Shown: positions 1 through 12,014, counted from the first letter of the stretch. The stretch is 64,000 nt of DNA from Pegoplata infirma (GCA_963921195.1 OY992537.1:98042736-98106735), one strand, 5' to 3'. Made by a program: numbers and translations. The notes: generated by a model not told the origin, from the letters alone.

Positions 1-1480
1 TTTTCTATAAGAAAAATGTCTCAGAATCTGAGACTTTTTCTATAAGAAAAATGTCTCAGAATCTGAGACTTTTTCTATAAGAAAAATGTCTCAGAATCTG
101 AGACTTTTTCAATAAGAAAAATGTCTCAGAATCTGAGACTTTTTCTATAAGAAAAATGTCTCAGAATCTGAGACTTTTTCTATAAGAAAAATGTCTCAGA
201 ATCTGAGACTTTTTCTTAAGAAAAATGTCTCAGAATCTGAGACTTTTTCTATAAGAAAAATGTCTCAGAATCTGAGACTTTTTCTATAAGAAAAATGTCT
301 CAGAATCTGAGACTTTTTCTATAAGAAAAATGTCTCAGAATCTGAGACTTTTTCTATAAGAAAAATGTCTCAGAATCTGAGACTTTTTCTATAAGAAAAA
401 TGTCTCAGAATCTGAGACTTTTTCTATAAGAAAAATGTCTCAGAATCTGAGACTTTTTCTATAAGAAAAATGTCTCAGAATCTGAGACTTTTTCTATAAG
501 AAAAATGTCTCAGAATGTGAGACTTTTTCTATAAGAAAAATGTCTCAGAATCTGAGACTTTTTCTATAACAAAAATGTCTCAGAATGTGAGACTTTTTCT
601 ATAAGAAAAATGTCTCAGAATCTGAGACTTTTTCTATAAGAAAAAGGTCTCAGAATGTGAGACTTTTTCTATAAGAAAAATGTCTCAGAATCTGAGACTT
701 TTTCTATAAGAAAAATGTTTCAGAATGTGAGACTTTTTCTATAAGAAAAATGTCTCAGAATGTGAGACTTTTTCTATAAGAAAAATGTCTCAGAATGTGA
801 GACTTTTTCTATAAGAAAAATGTCTCAGAATGTGAGACTTTTTCTATAAGAAAAATGTCTCAGAATGTGAGACTTTTTCTATAAGAAAAATGTCTCAGAA
901 TGTGAGACTTTTTCTATAAGAAAAATGTCTCAGAATGTGAGACTTTTTCTATAAGAAAAATGTCTCAGAATGTGAGACTTTTTCTATAAGAAAAATGTCT
1001 CAGAATCTGAGACTTTTTCTATAAGAAAAATGTTTCAGAATGTGAGACTTTTTCTATAAGAAAAATGTCTCAGAATGTGAGACTTTTTCTATAAGAAAAA
1101 TGTTTCAGAATGTGAGACTTTTTCTATAAGAAAAATGTCTCAGAATCTGAGACTTCTTCTATAAGAAAAATGTCTCAGAATCAGAGACTTTTTCTATAAG
1201 AAAAATGTCTTAGAATCTGAGACTTTTTCTATAAGAAAAATGTCTCAGCATCTGAGACTTTTTCTATAAGAAAAATGTCTCAGAATCTGACTCAGAATCT
1301 GAGACTTTTTCTATAAGGAAAATGTCTCAGAATCTAAGACTTTTTCTATAAGAAAAATGTCTCAGAATCTGAGACTTTTTCTTAAAGAAAAATTTCACAG
1401 AATCTGAGACATTTTCTATAAAATGTCTTCAAATCTGAGACTTTTTCTATAGCAAAAATGTCTCAGAATCTGAGTCTTTT
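1..1480. repeat. 35-bp tandem satellite; each unit forms two perfect hairpins
   Basis: About 42 head-to-tail copies with a 35-bp period; the array enters from the left edge, so its full length is unknown. A unit reads TTTTTCT-ATA-AGAAAAA, then T, then GTCTCAG-AAT-CTGAGAC: two 7-bp perfect stems with 3-base loops, joined by one base. The first third is almost invariant. From about 480 to 740 units alternate between CAGAATCTGAG and CAGAATGTGAG forms (a 70-bp dimer order), then a run of the G form follows to about 1000. The G form breaks one pair of the second stem. The right end (1280-1480) decays with indels, as expected at an array edge. Confidence 0.97.
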
Positions 1481-2103
1481 TTTCTATGTCGCCAGTGTTA
1501 CAAAAAGAATAACAAACTTATATAAACCCTCTATCGCAAATTGTAGGTGTAGGGCATAAAAAAGTGCTATATGTACTTTATTCAATTCAACTACGTATTT
1601 CCCGAAAACAAAAAAGGAAACACCCAATGTTGAAATACAGTGATATATTCTGGGGGTGGACAGCGATGGTAGCAGTTATTTATTACGTTAAAGAAGGATG
1701 ACCATCCCATAAGGGGAGATTAAGGTAGTTTTTATTATAAGCGCATCCCAATTTAGGATTATGGGGGTTCGTTGTTGTGGCCAGGTAACTTTTAGTGACC
1801 TTTTTAAGGATATTCTTTTTTTTTTTTTTGCAAAAAAGCACAAAAAAGAATATGTCGCCTTTAGAGAGTTTTCCCTGTTTTTGTATATGCTTTCATCTTT
1901 TATGTACCAGTCTGTTATTTATTAAAATTGAGGTTATACGTTTTTTTTTTTTTGTTAACAAGTAAGTTTCAAACCATTAGAAAATTTATGCGGTTTTATT
2001 TGGGGCAAAAATTTTTGTGTTAGAGGGGTTTAAATTTAATTTTTTAGAAGAAAAAAAAAAAATTAAAAATTTTTAATTTAAAATTAAAATTAAATATTTT
2101 TTG
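1481..2103. other. AT-rich non-coding stretch
   Basis: No gene, splice signal or repeat copy recognised. It contains several T-runs of 10 or more and an A/T-only block near 2040-2110. Confidence 0.6.
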
Positions 2104-2655
2104 AAAAAAAAAATCCAGTTGACTAAAATTGTAAATTTACAACTTTTTTGACGCGATAAAATTTACAAGGAATTTTCGTGACTTAACTAGATTTTTTGCT
2201 ACCTCCTATTTTACGTAAATTCCTAGTAAAAATTACGGGCTTTTTTGTAACTTTACAAGCTTTTTACCAATAAAATTGTAAATTTACAACTTTTTTGGCG
2301 CAATTTACTAATTTTTTTTTTGTAAAATAACTTGGAAATTTGTAAAACTACAAAAAAAATGTAAATTTCGATCGAAATTTTTTTGTTAAAAAACGAAAAC
2401 TATCAAATATTGGTAAAATTGGATTACGAGACTTTTTCTAGTAATTTGAGAAGGTTTTTTTTTGTGTGTACAATTTTTTTTTAATAATTACTAGATTTTT
2501 TTTTTTTAAATTACCTTGGAAATTTGTAAAATTACCAAAAAAATGTAAATTTCGATGGATTTTTTTTTTTTAAACAACGAAAACTGTCAAATATTAGTAA
2601 AATGGAATTACGAGACTTTTTCTAGTAATTTGACAAGGTCTTTTTTTTTTTTGGT
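2104..2655 (+). repeat. F-family MITE copy, 3' end duplicated
   Basis: Shares with 28212-28738 and 39124-39647 the blocks 'TTTGCTACCTCCTATTTTAC', 'ACCAATAAAATTGTAAATT' and the terminal 'GAGACTTTTTCTAGTAATTT'. The terminal block occurs twice here (about 2370-2455 and 2545-2640), so the 3' part was tandemly duplicated. No clear end on the left. Confidence 0.7.
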
Positions 2656-3342
2656 ACATTTTTTCTCAAAATAAATTATTTTAAGTAATAATTTTTATAG
2701 ATTTTTTTTACGTTTTAAAAAATTCCTTTAATTAAAAAAGGTCGTTGTGGGTGGATCCAGCCAAGTCAAATTTAAATTTTTACTTGTTTAAGTGTACTTT
2801 TTTTCAATAACTAATGCCAAAAGTATATTTCCATTTTATGATGCTGTCAGCAATACTTTTAACAAGTTTTTGTTTGGGGTTTTTAGAAAACTAAATACAT
2901 TTCTAAGTAAAAGTTTAGCATTTGTATTGTTATCCTTTACGTATTAGAATTTTTGGCATTTAATAAAATGACAACTAACTAAATATGTTGTATATTATGT
3001 TTTCATGTGTGTTTGAGGCTCAAACTTTGAGCACATTATGCGCATATATGTTTTTATAACAGCAAAATAACCTTCATTGAAAAACTTATTTATGTACCTA
3101 CTTCCGATTTTTTTTTTGTGAAAAGCCACTAACATAAATATTAAGACCAAAGAAAGCTTAAGTATACCAAAACATAAAAGTTTTTGCCAAAAGTATGTAT
3201 TTCCTTTCATATGTATAAAACTATAATTTTATGAATATCGATAAGACGTAGTATAATTTTTTTCTTTTAAGGAAAAATTTTGACTACATTTGCATTTAGT
3301 CAAAATTTAATTTTTACTACGTTAAAAGCTTAATGTTGACTA
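2656..3342. other. AT-rich non-coding stretch
   Basis: No gene or repeat family recognised. A 71-codon minus frame at 2995-3210 has no coding-like composition and no splice context. Confidence 0.5.
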
Positions 3343-3515
3343 CACTCTAAACAAATGAGTTCAGTTTCCTACTATAAACTGGGTAAATTTTAACAAATTC
3401 AAATAATATACTACTATAAATGTGTAAATTTCCAATAATTTTTTGGTAAAACTACACATTTTGTGTAAATTTACCCAATTTATAGTAGGAAACTGAAATC
3501 ATTTTAATTAGAGTG
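3343..3515. mobile_element. 173-bp palindromic MITE, TA target duplication
   Basis: Starts CACTCTAAACAAATGA and ends with the inverted version (TCATTTTAATTAGAGTG), flanked by TA at 3341-3342 and 3516-3517. Arms share the block CAGTTTCCTACTATAAA and its complement. TA duplication and CACT termini fit Tc1/mariner-type mobilisation. The right TA is also the left TA of the next element. Confidence 0.8.
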
Positions 3516-3517
3516 TA

Positions 3518-3992
3518 CATACAAACAATTTTTGGCTAACAATTTTCAATTACATCTATTGATCAACAATATTTAAATGAGTCAATTAATGTTTTGATTA
3601 AAATTTTTGTTACAAATTTTCAACATACCAGATTTTTTTTTCGCTTTAATTTTTTTGAATAGATTAATTCAAAAATATACAAATTAATCTGGCTTTACTT
3701 TTTTTTATTGTTTGCAACATATTGGAAAGCAAAAAAGATGAATTTTTTGATAATTTTGTCATAGGCTTACAATTCATTTGTTAAATCAATCATTATTTTG
3801 ATTGACTTAAAAAAAAAAATTGATCAAATGTTTGATTAAAATCGAAAAAATGTTTGATGGAAAAAATTTTCAATCAATCACCTACAATTTGATGATTGGT
3901 ATAACAATTTTTTTAATTGGAGGAATTTCAATCAAAAAATTGCTTGAATCCACGTTTTTGTTGATTGAAATTCGTTTCAAATTTTTTCTGTG
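3518..3992 (+). mobile_element. M-family MITE, copy 1
   Basis: Flanked by TA (3516-3517 and 3993-3994). It is the inverted equivalent of 5662-6148 along its whole length, including the block around 'CTTTCCAATATGTTGC' and its complement. The 91-codon frame at 3820-4095 lies inside it and is not a gene. Confidence 0.8.
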
Positions 3993-4420
3993 TATGAAAA
4001 AACTAAGCATTAAGCTCATTTTTGGCGTTTTTAAATATCAGCATCTAAACAGCTACTCTAAAAAGGCTACATTAGCTAAAGATTTTGATATTTAAAAAAA
4101 AAAAAAAACATTTCGGTTGTTGTTATTAAATTATGCAGTTGACTCTAAATTCGGCTGGCAAAACTCAACTGTTTTCTAAGAACTACGTGTTCAACACGAA
4201 TATTAAAAAAAAAATTAAAATCGGTGTAAAGGTTTTCGAGATATCTCTATTTGAATATCTCTATTTAAAATTTTTCCCCTATGTTCAAAAACATTTTATG
4301 AAAATCTAAAAATGTTTTCTCCTTGACGCTTTTATAGAGCTTGAGACAAACTTTCATTTAAATTTAGTTTGATCCAAATCCAATCACTTAAACGCGTGGC
4401 GCCCTTAAGGGTGTGCTGCA

Positions 4421-5443
4421 CAGTGGGGCGAGATGCACCTTCTTTGTCAGAATTACTCTACAGCCCTCAATTCTTACCCGATTTTAATTTTTCTGCTTGT
4501 ATCTTGTTAAATTTTGCATCGAATTATGCAGCCCGAATTTTTAATTTAATTTCTTAATCTGCTTAAATTAGGTTGCGAAAGTCAAAAAAAAATTTTTTTT
4601 TTGTATTTTGGCTGTAAAACGCTGAAAAGTTTGGGGATCAAAATTATTATTGCCTTAAATTAAAGGTATTTATAATGGCGTTCATAGCTTCACGAGTCGT
4701 TTTTGCAATAACATACTTCTTTTGTTGCAAAAATTGAGTTAAGTTATGGCAGTATTGATTTTTTGAACAGCTATGGCTGTATAAATTTTCCATATACCTA
4801 CTTTACATTATCACACTTATCCATTATACACATCAAAATTAAGCAACTTCTAAAAGATTTATGTAATCCTTTTTGATTGGAACCTAGTCGTATCTAATAA
4901 GTGAACAATTTCTGGCCAAAATTTCTTATAAAATCTTTCCCTAACATGGTGAAATTACGCTTGTATAATGGAAAAGTATAATAGTGGAAAGTGGGCATTA
5001 GTATTTATTGTACGGTAATGATATTAATCGAAAAATTATGCTACGAAAGTCAATTTTTGTATTTAATAAGAGGAAAAATTTTTGAACGAAAAATGCATTT
5101 TAAATGCACTTTTAAACTGCATTTTTCAAAAATGCATTTGTTTAATTACATTATTTATTTAATGCAAAAATTCAAAGAAATTAATATTACAATTAATTTA
5201 AGCCAAAAGTCACTTGAATCCGTTTACTTTTGAACGTTTTGCAGCCAAAAAAACTAAAAAATCTCATTTCTTTGACTTTTGCAATAAAAATTAAGGGGAT
5301 TAAAATAATGAGCTTAAAAATCGGGCTGCATAAGTCCATGAGAAATTTAATAAGCTACAAGCACCAAAAAACTAAATTAAAATCGATTAAGAATTGAGGG
5401 CTGTAGAGTAATTCTGACAGAAAAAGAGCATCTCGCCCCACTG
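4421..5443. mobile_element. hAT-like element, 1.02 kb, no transposase
   Basis: Inverted ends CAGTGGGGCGAGATG / CATCTCGCCCCACTG continue into arms of about 150 bp (shared 'CAGAATTACTCTACAGCCCT' and complement). A direct repeat TGTGCTG flanks it (4412-4418 and 5444-5450); two extra bases (CA) sit between the left repeat and the terminus. CAGTG-type ends with a 7-8 bp duplication are hAT hallmarks. The interior has no transposase. Confidence 0.72.
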
Positions 5444-5661
5444 TGTGCTGGTCCATTTTGACCCCATATTCATTTATGGGTTAATTTAAAAAAAATCCAG
5501 TAGTTTTTTTTTTACTTCGCACAATAATTATACCAAGTTGTATAAAAAATCGCAATAAACATTTCATAATTAGGTGCCTTTTTAAAAAAAAAACTCTAAA
5601 TATCACAAAATTTTACTATTGACCCGAATAAAAACCGGGGAAATATTGTTTCTTTTTCCTA

Positions 5662-6148
5662 CACAGAAAGAATTGAAAACAAGTCAATCAACAAAAACGC
5701 GGATCCAATTAATTTTTTAATTGAAAATCCTCCGATAAAGAAAATTGTTTTATCAATCATCAAATTGTAGGTAATTAATTGATTTTTATTTCAATTAATC
5801 ATTTTTTCGATTTTGATTAAAAATTTGATCAATTTTTTATTTAAAGTCAATTAAAAAATGATTGATTTAAAAAATGAATTTCAAGCTTATGGAAAAATTA
5901 TGAAGAAATTCATATTTTTTGCTTTCCAATATGTTGCCGACAATAAAAAAAAGTAAAACCCTAGTATAAAGTATATTTTTGAATTAATGAATACAAATAA
6001 ATTGAAGCGAAAAAATGTATGTTGAAAATTTGTAATTTGATAGTTAAAGAAAATAACAAAAATGTTGATCAAAACAATAATTGACTCATTTAAATTTTGT
6101 TGATCAATAGATTTAATTGAAATTTTTTAGCCAATAATTTTTTGTGTG
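5662..6148 (-). mobile_element. M-family MITE, copy 2, with empty site in window
   Basis: Ends CACAGAAAGAATT / AATTTTTTGTGTG, flanked by TA (5660-5661 and 6149-6150). The paralogous segment at about 8825-8850 reads straight through TTTTCC-TA-AAACG, so the unoccupied target is present and the 487-bp insertion plus TA duplication is established from the sequence. Confidence 0.9.
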
Positions 6149-7853
6149 TAAAACGTTTTGGGTTAAAGTTTTACATTGTTTTCAATATTTTATGGCCTTT
6201 ACTTCGTGAAATTTCAAAATATTTTCCAAATTTTTCCATATTGATTAAATTGTGGACAAAAACGCCATTTTCCTCGAAATCCGCTGAGTTTAAATCGCTG
6301 CCGCCGCCAAACTATCCAAGGGATATCCCTTAAAAAATTTTTATTTTTATATGTTAACATATATTTTATAAGATTTTGAGGGTTTTTCAGCTTTTTCTTA
6401 ATTTTGTTCACGAAAATTTTAAAAAAATTAAAATTTTAGTTTTGAGAACCACGCAATATATAATGCATATTTTTGGCCTTTTCTAAAGGGGTCATTTTGT
6501 AAAAATTGTGTCATTTTGACCCTGAAAGTCTTACAAGGGTTAATTTTTGACAACCCAAAAAATTTAAATATATCTTCTTATACTACAAACAACTCGTGTA
6601 TCACTTTTTAACAATATATTCCAGAAAAAACACCCTTTATTTAATGTTTTTCATCAAAATATGGCTATTTTCGTATGTTTGACCTTTGACTCCGATGCGT
6701 TTCGGGTTAACGTTGTCCGATTTAGCTGAAATTTTCAGCATATCATTTTTAGGCCAAATGTAAAACAAAAATTGCTGTGCACTATTTGAAATTCGAAGTT
6801 TTGCAAAATAGCTGCCACTCTAGTACATATGAGGCATTCCACACCAAATGTCCCGCTACAGAAAAACATGTGTCCGGTGAATTTCTGAATAGGTTGTATG
6901 AATAGCCCTATATGGAACTAAGATAATTGCGTTTTTGGTTTTTCAGTTTTTCAAAAACTGGGCTTAAGAGACGTGGTCAAATATGTGTCGAGTTGCTTTG
7001 TTTAAATATTTATCAAATTAAAACGGAATGCACCACAATTTCAAAAATTTACATTCTTGAATTTCTACTTAACAGTGCTTTAAAACACTATATTTTTATT
7101 ACCGTCATTAATTTCCATTTGGGTATCCTCTAACACTAAGTGGAGGGTATAAAAAAGTTTGTCTTAAGCTCTTAAAAATAGTCAATGGAAAAATTTTTTA
7201 TTTTTTTTTTTTTAAATTTCTTGGAAATTGGAAATTTTTTGACAAATTTCAAATGGTGATATCTCGAAAATCGCTCGATCGATTTCAGATTTTTTTATGT
7301 TTGTATTCAGCATGCCAGAATTAATAAAAATAATGTATTTCGGGATTTATTTTTTTTATTTTTGAAAAATCCAAAAATAAATTTCGTAAAAATTTCCTAA
7401 AAATCCAAAATTTTTATCGAATGACGTAACGGGTTAAAATAATTGTCTAAAATTTAGTTTAAAAAAAATATTGTCTCAAGTTCTATGAAAGAGTCAAGGG
7501 AAAGACATTTTGAAATTTTTTTAAAAAAATTTTGAACGTAAAAACCGCCATTTTTTTTTTAAATTTCAAATAGCGATATCTCGAAAGCCGTTGACAATTA
7601 TGTGTCGCAAGAATTTTTTTTTTTTAATTTTTAAAAATTCAAAACTTTGTTAGCCTTCCGCCAGGGGTAAATTGACTCCAATTGGTCTCAAATTTGTATC
7701 ACATAAGTTTTAGGCCTAGTAGAATAAAAATTTGTCTGGAAGTTTAATATCGGAAATAAAACTTTTTTGTCATACAAACATTAGAGTGACAGTAAAGATC
7801 TTAAATGTTTTTTCTTAATATTTTTATTTACGCCAGGCGGTAATTTTTTTGTA

Positions 7854-8610
7854 CACTCAAAAAATTATGTCATTAACTGTTTGTAGTTTAATAATTTTAC
7901 GTTTTGTCGTTTTTAAAAGAAAAAACATTTGTTCAATATTCAGTTTTTTTAAATGACTATTTCTGTTCTTTGTCTCAAAAATAACAACATAAAAAATAAA
8001 GACTTTCATTAGAATTAAATTTTTAAAGTCATTTATTTGTGTTCTGTTAGTAAAAATAAGTGATTCCTCTTTAATTTTTAATGATTTGTGTACGTATTTT
8101 TTTTTTTTTAATTGTTGGCATTTTTTAAAGAGAAGTCATTAGTTTTAACCTACTTGTGTTGGTTATTTTTTTATAAACAAAAAATTTAAAAAAATATTTA
8201 TAGAAATATAAAAACATGTTTGTATCAAGTGACTTTGGCACGATGAGTGTCTGGACAGAATGTAGTTAATTGCGGGATCGATTCCCCAAAATTTTATTAA
8301 AAATTTTTAAAAAAATATTTGAATAGAAAATTGTAAAAAATAACCTACGAAATCATTAATTTTTAATGTTTTCGTAGGTTATTTTTTTTTTTTGAAATTT
8401 GTTGGTAAAAATAACAGAACTATCATTAATTTTTAATGTTTTCGTAGGTTATTTTTTCGAATTTGTTGGTAAAAAAGAATTAAAAAAACCGTAATTTTTT
8501 AATGTTTAATGTTATTTATTTTAGAAAATTTTGTCAACAGTAAAAAATAAATGTTGATGTTTGTTAAAACAAATGAATAATTACTGGGCTAGTTTTCAAT
8601 TGTGTATATT
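7854..8610. other. AT-rich segment with 41-bp palindrome and direct repeats
   Basis: Begins CACTCAAAAAATTATG after a TA, like the start of a TA-flanked MITE, but no matching right end was found. At 8341-8381 a 41-bp near-perfect palindrome has TAACCTACGAAA/TTTCGTAGGTTA outer arms and CATTAA/TTAATG inner arms. Its right arm and neighbours repeat directly about 77 bp downstream (8423-8480). No coding signal. Confidence 0.6.
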
Positions 8611-8616
8611 AAGAAA

Positions 8617-9310
8617 ATCTAAAAATTTGTTCTCCTTGACGCTTTTATAGAGCTTGAGACAAGCTTTCATTTAAATTTAGTTTGATCTAAATCCAATCAT
8701 TTTGTCCTTATGTTCATTTATGAGTTAATTAAAAAAAAATCAGTAGTTAGATGCCTTTTTATAAAAAAAAAATCTAAATATCCCAAAATTTTACCATTGA
8801 CCCGATTAAAAACCGGGTTAATATTGTTCCTTTTTCCTAAAACGTTTAGGGTTAAAGTTTAACATTGTTTTCAATATTTTATGGCCCTTACTTTGTATAA
8901 TTTCAAAATATTTTCCAAATTTTTTCATATTGTTTAAAGTGTGGACAAAAAAGTAATTTCCTCGAAATCCGCTGAGTTTAAATCGCTCCCCGCCAAACTA
9001 TCGAGGGATATCCTACAAAAAAATTTTTTTTTTTTATTATATTATTTTTATACGTTAACATTTATTTTATAAGATTTTGAGGTTTTCTTAACTTTTTTCA
9101 TAATTTTGTTTAAGAAAATTTAAAAAAAATCAAAATGTCAGTTTTGAGAACCACGCAAAATATAATGCATATTTTTGGTCTTATCATAAAACGGGTGAAT
9201 CCATAAGATATGGACATCCATAAGACATTAGAATGACAGTAAAGATCTTAAATTTTTTTTCTTAATAATTTTTTTTACGACAGGCGGTAATTTTTTTGTA
9301 AGTTTCGATT
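8617..9310. repeat. H unit, internally deleted copy
   Basis: Collinear with 4290-7853 but lacks both inserted elements and most of 6480-7700. It supplies the empty site for the element at 5662-6148. Not coding. Confidence 0.7.
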
Positions 9311-9759
9311 CGGTTTCGGCCAAATATTGATTTTTTGCACGAATATTCAGTTTGATTCGGCCTCAAAAAACTGCTTTCGGTTGGACAAAACTAACTTTGT
9401 CATGAAAAAATTGGGCTGCTGCTCAAATCTTTTGGCCTGGAATTTTAAATCTAAGATCTCAAGTAGTCGTTACAAACAAGTTTTGCTATTATAAAATTTT
9501 TCCAAACAATTTAATATTTTTTATTTAAATAAAATTTATAATATTTTTAATGAATTTTAACATTATACCATATTAAATTACCATGTTTATACAACATAAA
9601 TGCAAAACATTACAACATAGAAAATATAGAAAACTTAACTGACTGACACTAATCCATGGCGATAGAACATATATTTTATATGCCATGTCCACTTACAATG
9701 TAATGATATTGCTGTTATTTTATTTTTTGCCTCCCAAACTGCATTAAATGCTTAACCCT
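9311..9759. other. Unassigned non-coding stretch
   Basis: Moderately AT-rich; no repeat partner, splice signal or gene recognised. Confidence 0.4.
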
Positions 9760-9761
9760 TT

Positions 9762-10258
9762 CACTTAGAAAATTATTGCGGTTACTACATGACGGTCATT
9801 TGTGTGATGTTTTCAACTACAATTTCAGTTGTTTTTGTATGAAAAATCTTAAACAACTATTTTTTATAGTCGTTTTAAACAATAAATACAAAAAACTACT
9901 ACATTGTAGTAACTGTTGTTATGTGTAGTTGTTTTTAATATACAAAAAACTAGAAAAACAGAGTTAAACGAGTTGGAAGTGTCAGATGCAGCAGGAATTA
10001 TTTCCAAACAATTTTAACCGTTTTTGCGTCTAGAATTTTTTTTTTTTTGAATAAAAAATTTCCAACAATCTGAGTTACAGTAAAAATAACTGTAATTTGA
10101 AGTTGTTTTTACAGTTTTTTACAGTTGTTTATTAATAGTTAAAAACAATTTTTTTTTTTTGATTTTACCGTAAAATGTAGTGGCACTCTAAACAACAACA
10201 AATGTAGTTGTTTTAACAGTCCTTTGTTGTGGAATCTACCGTCATAATTTTTAGAGTG
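9762..10258. mobile_element. ~500-bp MITE with CACT ends
   Basis: Ends CACTTAGAAAATTATTGCGG / (inverted) CACTCTAAAAATTATGACGG, followed on both sides by a short GACGGT match and internal AACAACTACA blocks in opposite orientation. The flanking dinucleotide is TT on both sides, where related elements here have TA. Confidence 0.6.
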
Positions 10259-10269
10259 TTAAAAAAAAA

Positions 10270-10495
10270 ATAAAAAATTTGACAAAATTCGGAGGTTTGC
10301 TCAGTTCTTCAAGTGGAAACGTTGTTCCACCTGGTTCGATTTTGCCAATTTACAAACTTAACCGGTCTATGATCATAAGACATACTCGCGCCAAACTTCA
10401 GGATTCTAGCTCTTTTGGTTTGGACTGTACCGTGTCCCTCACAGACGGAAGGACACTAATTTATATACTTTATAGGGTCCTAGGAAATAACAAAA
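10270..10495 (-). mobile_element. DINE-1-like element, subfamily C, partial
   Basis: Shares with 12015-12451 and 18291-18695 the order 'TTTGCTCAGTTC', 'GATTTTGCCAATTTACAAAC', 'CGCCAAACTTCAGGA', 'CAGACGGA' and the end block GGGTCCTAGG. Lacks the tail hairpin. The 114-codon frame at 10279-10623 is repeat-derived. Confidence 0.65.
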
Positions 10496-10713
10496 TGAGT
10501 AAAAAGTTTATGGCTCCTCAATGGGTTAAAGCTTATGCATATAGTTTAGAGGTCTTTTTTCTATCTCTGTGTCTAGTTGTTATGCATAAAAGTATTGTAG
10601 TCTGTTACAATTTATGGTATTAAGGCTTGTCTCCTCCTAAAGCTCATCTTAATGTTAAAATTGTTGTTAGTAAGTAGTACATAGAAAAACTAATAAAATA
10701 TTCTATTACAAAC

Positions 10714-11241
10714 ATGGGAGTGACATCAACAACAGTGATTGTCGCAATGCAGACTGAAAACAAAGAGTCAGAGACAGTAGAACAACAACATTTAATAGTA
10801 TTAGTGATGCAGCTAAACGGAGTAAACATCACAAGCACCCTACATGAAGAAAAGCTCTCGTGGGAACAACATTTTTGGAGAGAGTCTCCAAAAAAAATTA
10901 TCAGGGTTCTAGTCGGAGTCGATAGCAATCTATATGATTTTTAAACGTTTGCAGTTTTTTTATCGAGAGTGCGGAATTCGAATCGGACGATCAAAACTCT
11001 TTATTACAATCTAAAATTTATCAGAGACGAAATAGAATCGAAGGTCGCTCCTAGACCGACATTTCAATGTGTTACACACGGAATGACATGTTCCAAAGTA
11101 GAATATAAAAATGTTAAATTCTTTCACTATGGAAAATTTCACATTGTTACCAACCTGATGCCAGTCATCAGACACCATTCACTAGCGTTGTATATTATAG
11201 AAACTCGAATGACTTGGAAACTAGAAATAGTTGCCTGTTAA
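10714..11241 (+). pseudogene. Possible BEL/Pao protease-region remnant
   Basis: Two adjacent forward frames (10714-10944 and 10969-11241), clearly richer in GC than their surroundings. The first ends in a stretch reading RVLVGVDSNLYDF preceded by hydrophilic residues with WEQHFW. In BEL/Pao polyproteins the segment after the retropepsin region typically carries a motif like D-[IV]-L-[LI]-G-[AV]-D followed by aromatic residues, which this resembles. Frames are broken by stops and a shift, and no LTRs were found nearby, so at best it is a decayed fragment. Alternative: chance resemblance in single-copy intronic DNA. The match is from memory of the motif, not from an alignment. Confidence 0.3.
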
Positions 11242-11260
11242 GCTCTAATAAAGTATAAAG

Positions 11261-11867
11261 GATTTTAACTAATATTTACTTTGAATGTGTCACATTTGTA
11301 TAAAACGTGAAAAATAATGTTTATTTAGAGAGATTTTCCAATGTAAGTATTCTGACAAATTGTGACAAAAGTGTGTAACAACAATGACTATGATAATGAT
11401 AATATTGCCTGACTAAGATTCATTATGATTGAAAGTACTTTTAAGACAAACAAATGTAGGGTAAGTAATGGTTGTCTGTGTGATTTAAGTGTGACCGAAA
11501 AGTTGATGTATTTCGCCGGATTATGCGAAATTTTGTTGAACTGGAAGCAGTTTTTGGAAGGGAATCAAAAGTCAAAGAGCCTAACCTAACCACCTGAATT
11601 AATGCATGATTTTGGTGGGCGGTATCACAGTTTAGAGCACTTTTTGCTAGCACTGATAGGGCACTATTAAGATAAACAGAAATAACACTGTGCAACAAAT
11701 TTTGGGTGATTGCCTTGAGCATCAATGGCTCCAATGTCAATGAAACAGACATCTTTAGATCGACTAAAAATCAATCAAGGATCTTGAATATATGTACTTT
11801 ATTGAAATGGCTTATTTTTACATACCGTCCATCACTACACCATTTACAGACGTAATTCGAAAATTAT
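11261..11867. other. Single-copy-looking stretch, 103-codon minus frame unassigned
   Basis: A minus frame at 11441-11752 reads SVYLNSALSVLAKSALNC and later LGSLTFDSLPKTASSS. It resembles nothing I recognise, has no splice context, and contains the GGTTAGGTTAGG motif common in fly non-coding DNA. Composition is less AT-rich than average here. Confidence 0.35.
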
Positions 11868-12012
11868 CAATTCAAAAATGCTACTTGTAATTCAAAGATT
11901 CCATTTGTAATTCGAAAATTCCATTTGTAATTTGAAGATTCTACTTGTGATTTCAAAATTCCATTTGTAATTGGGAAATTCCATTTGTAATTCAAAGATT
12001 CCAATTGTAATT
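11868..12012. repeat. 20-bp tandem repeat, about 7 copies
   Basis: Unit ATTCCATTTGTAATTCGAAA with scattered changes, period 20 bp. It abuts the tail of the DINE-1-like element that starts at 12015. DINE-1 family members are known to carry short tandem repeats, but this one is outside the recognisable terminus. Confidence 0.85.
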
Positions 12013-12014
12013 TA

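Larger units (their letters stand above)
4290..7853. repeat. H unit, longer copy (interrupted)
   Basis: Segment that recurs in shortened form at 8617-9310. Shared blocks include 'CCTTGACGCTTTTATAGAG', 'ATTGACCCG..TAAAAACCGGG', 'GTTTTCAATATTTTATGG' and 'GACAGTAAAGATCTTAAAT'. This copy is interrupted by the elements at 4421-5443 and 5662-6148. Between 7145 and 7600 a block ending 'GATATCTCGAAA' is repeated about 300 bp apart. The part at 6660-6835 recurs inverted at 59440-59590. No coding capacity seen. Confidence 0.6.

Noticed and set aside
1..1480. CRISPR-like array
   Set aside because: Units are contiguous with no unique spacers, and the context is insect nuclear DNA.
7854..8610. A complete TA-flanked MITE starting CACTCAAAAAATTATG
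   Set aside because: No matching right terminus found within the plausible range, so only the start is visible.
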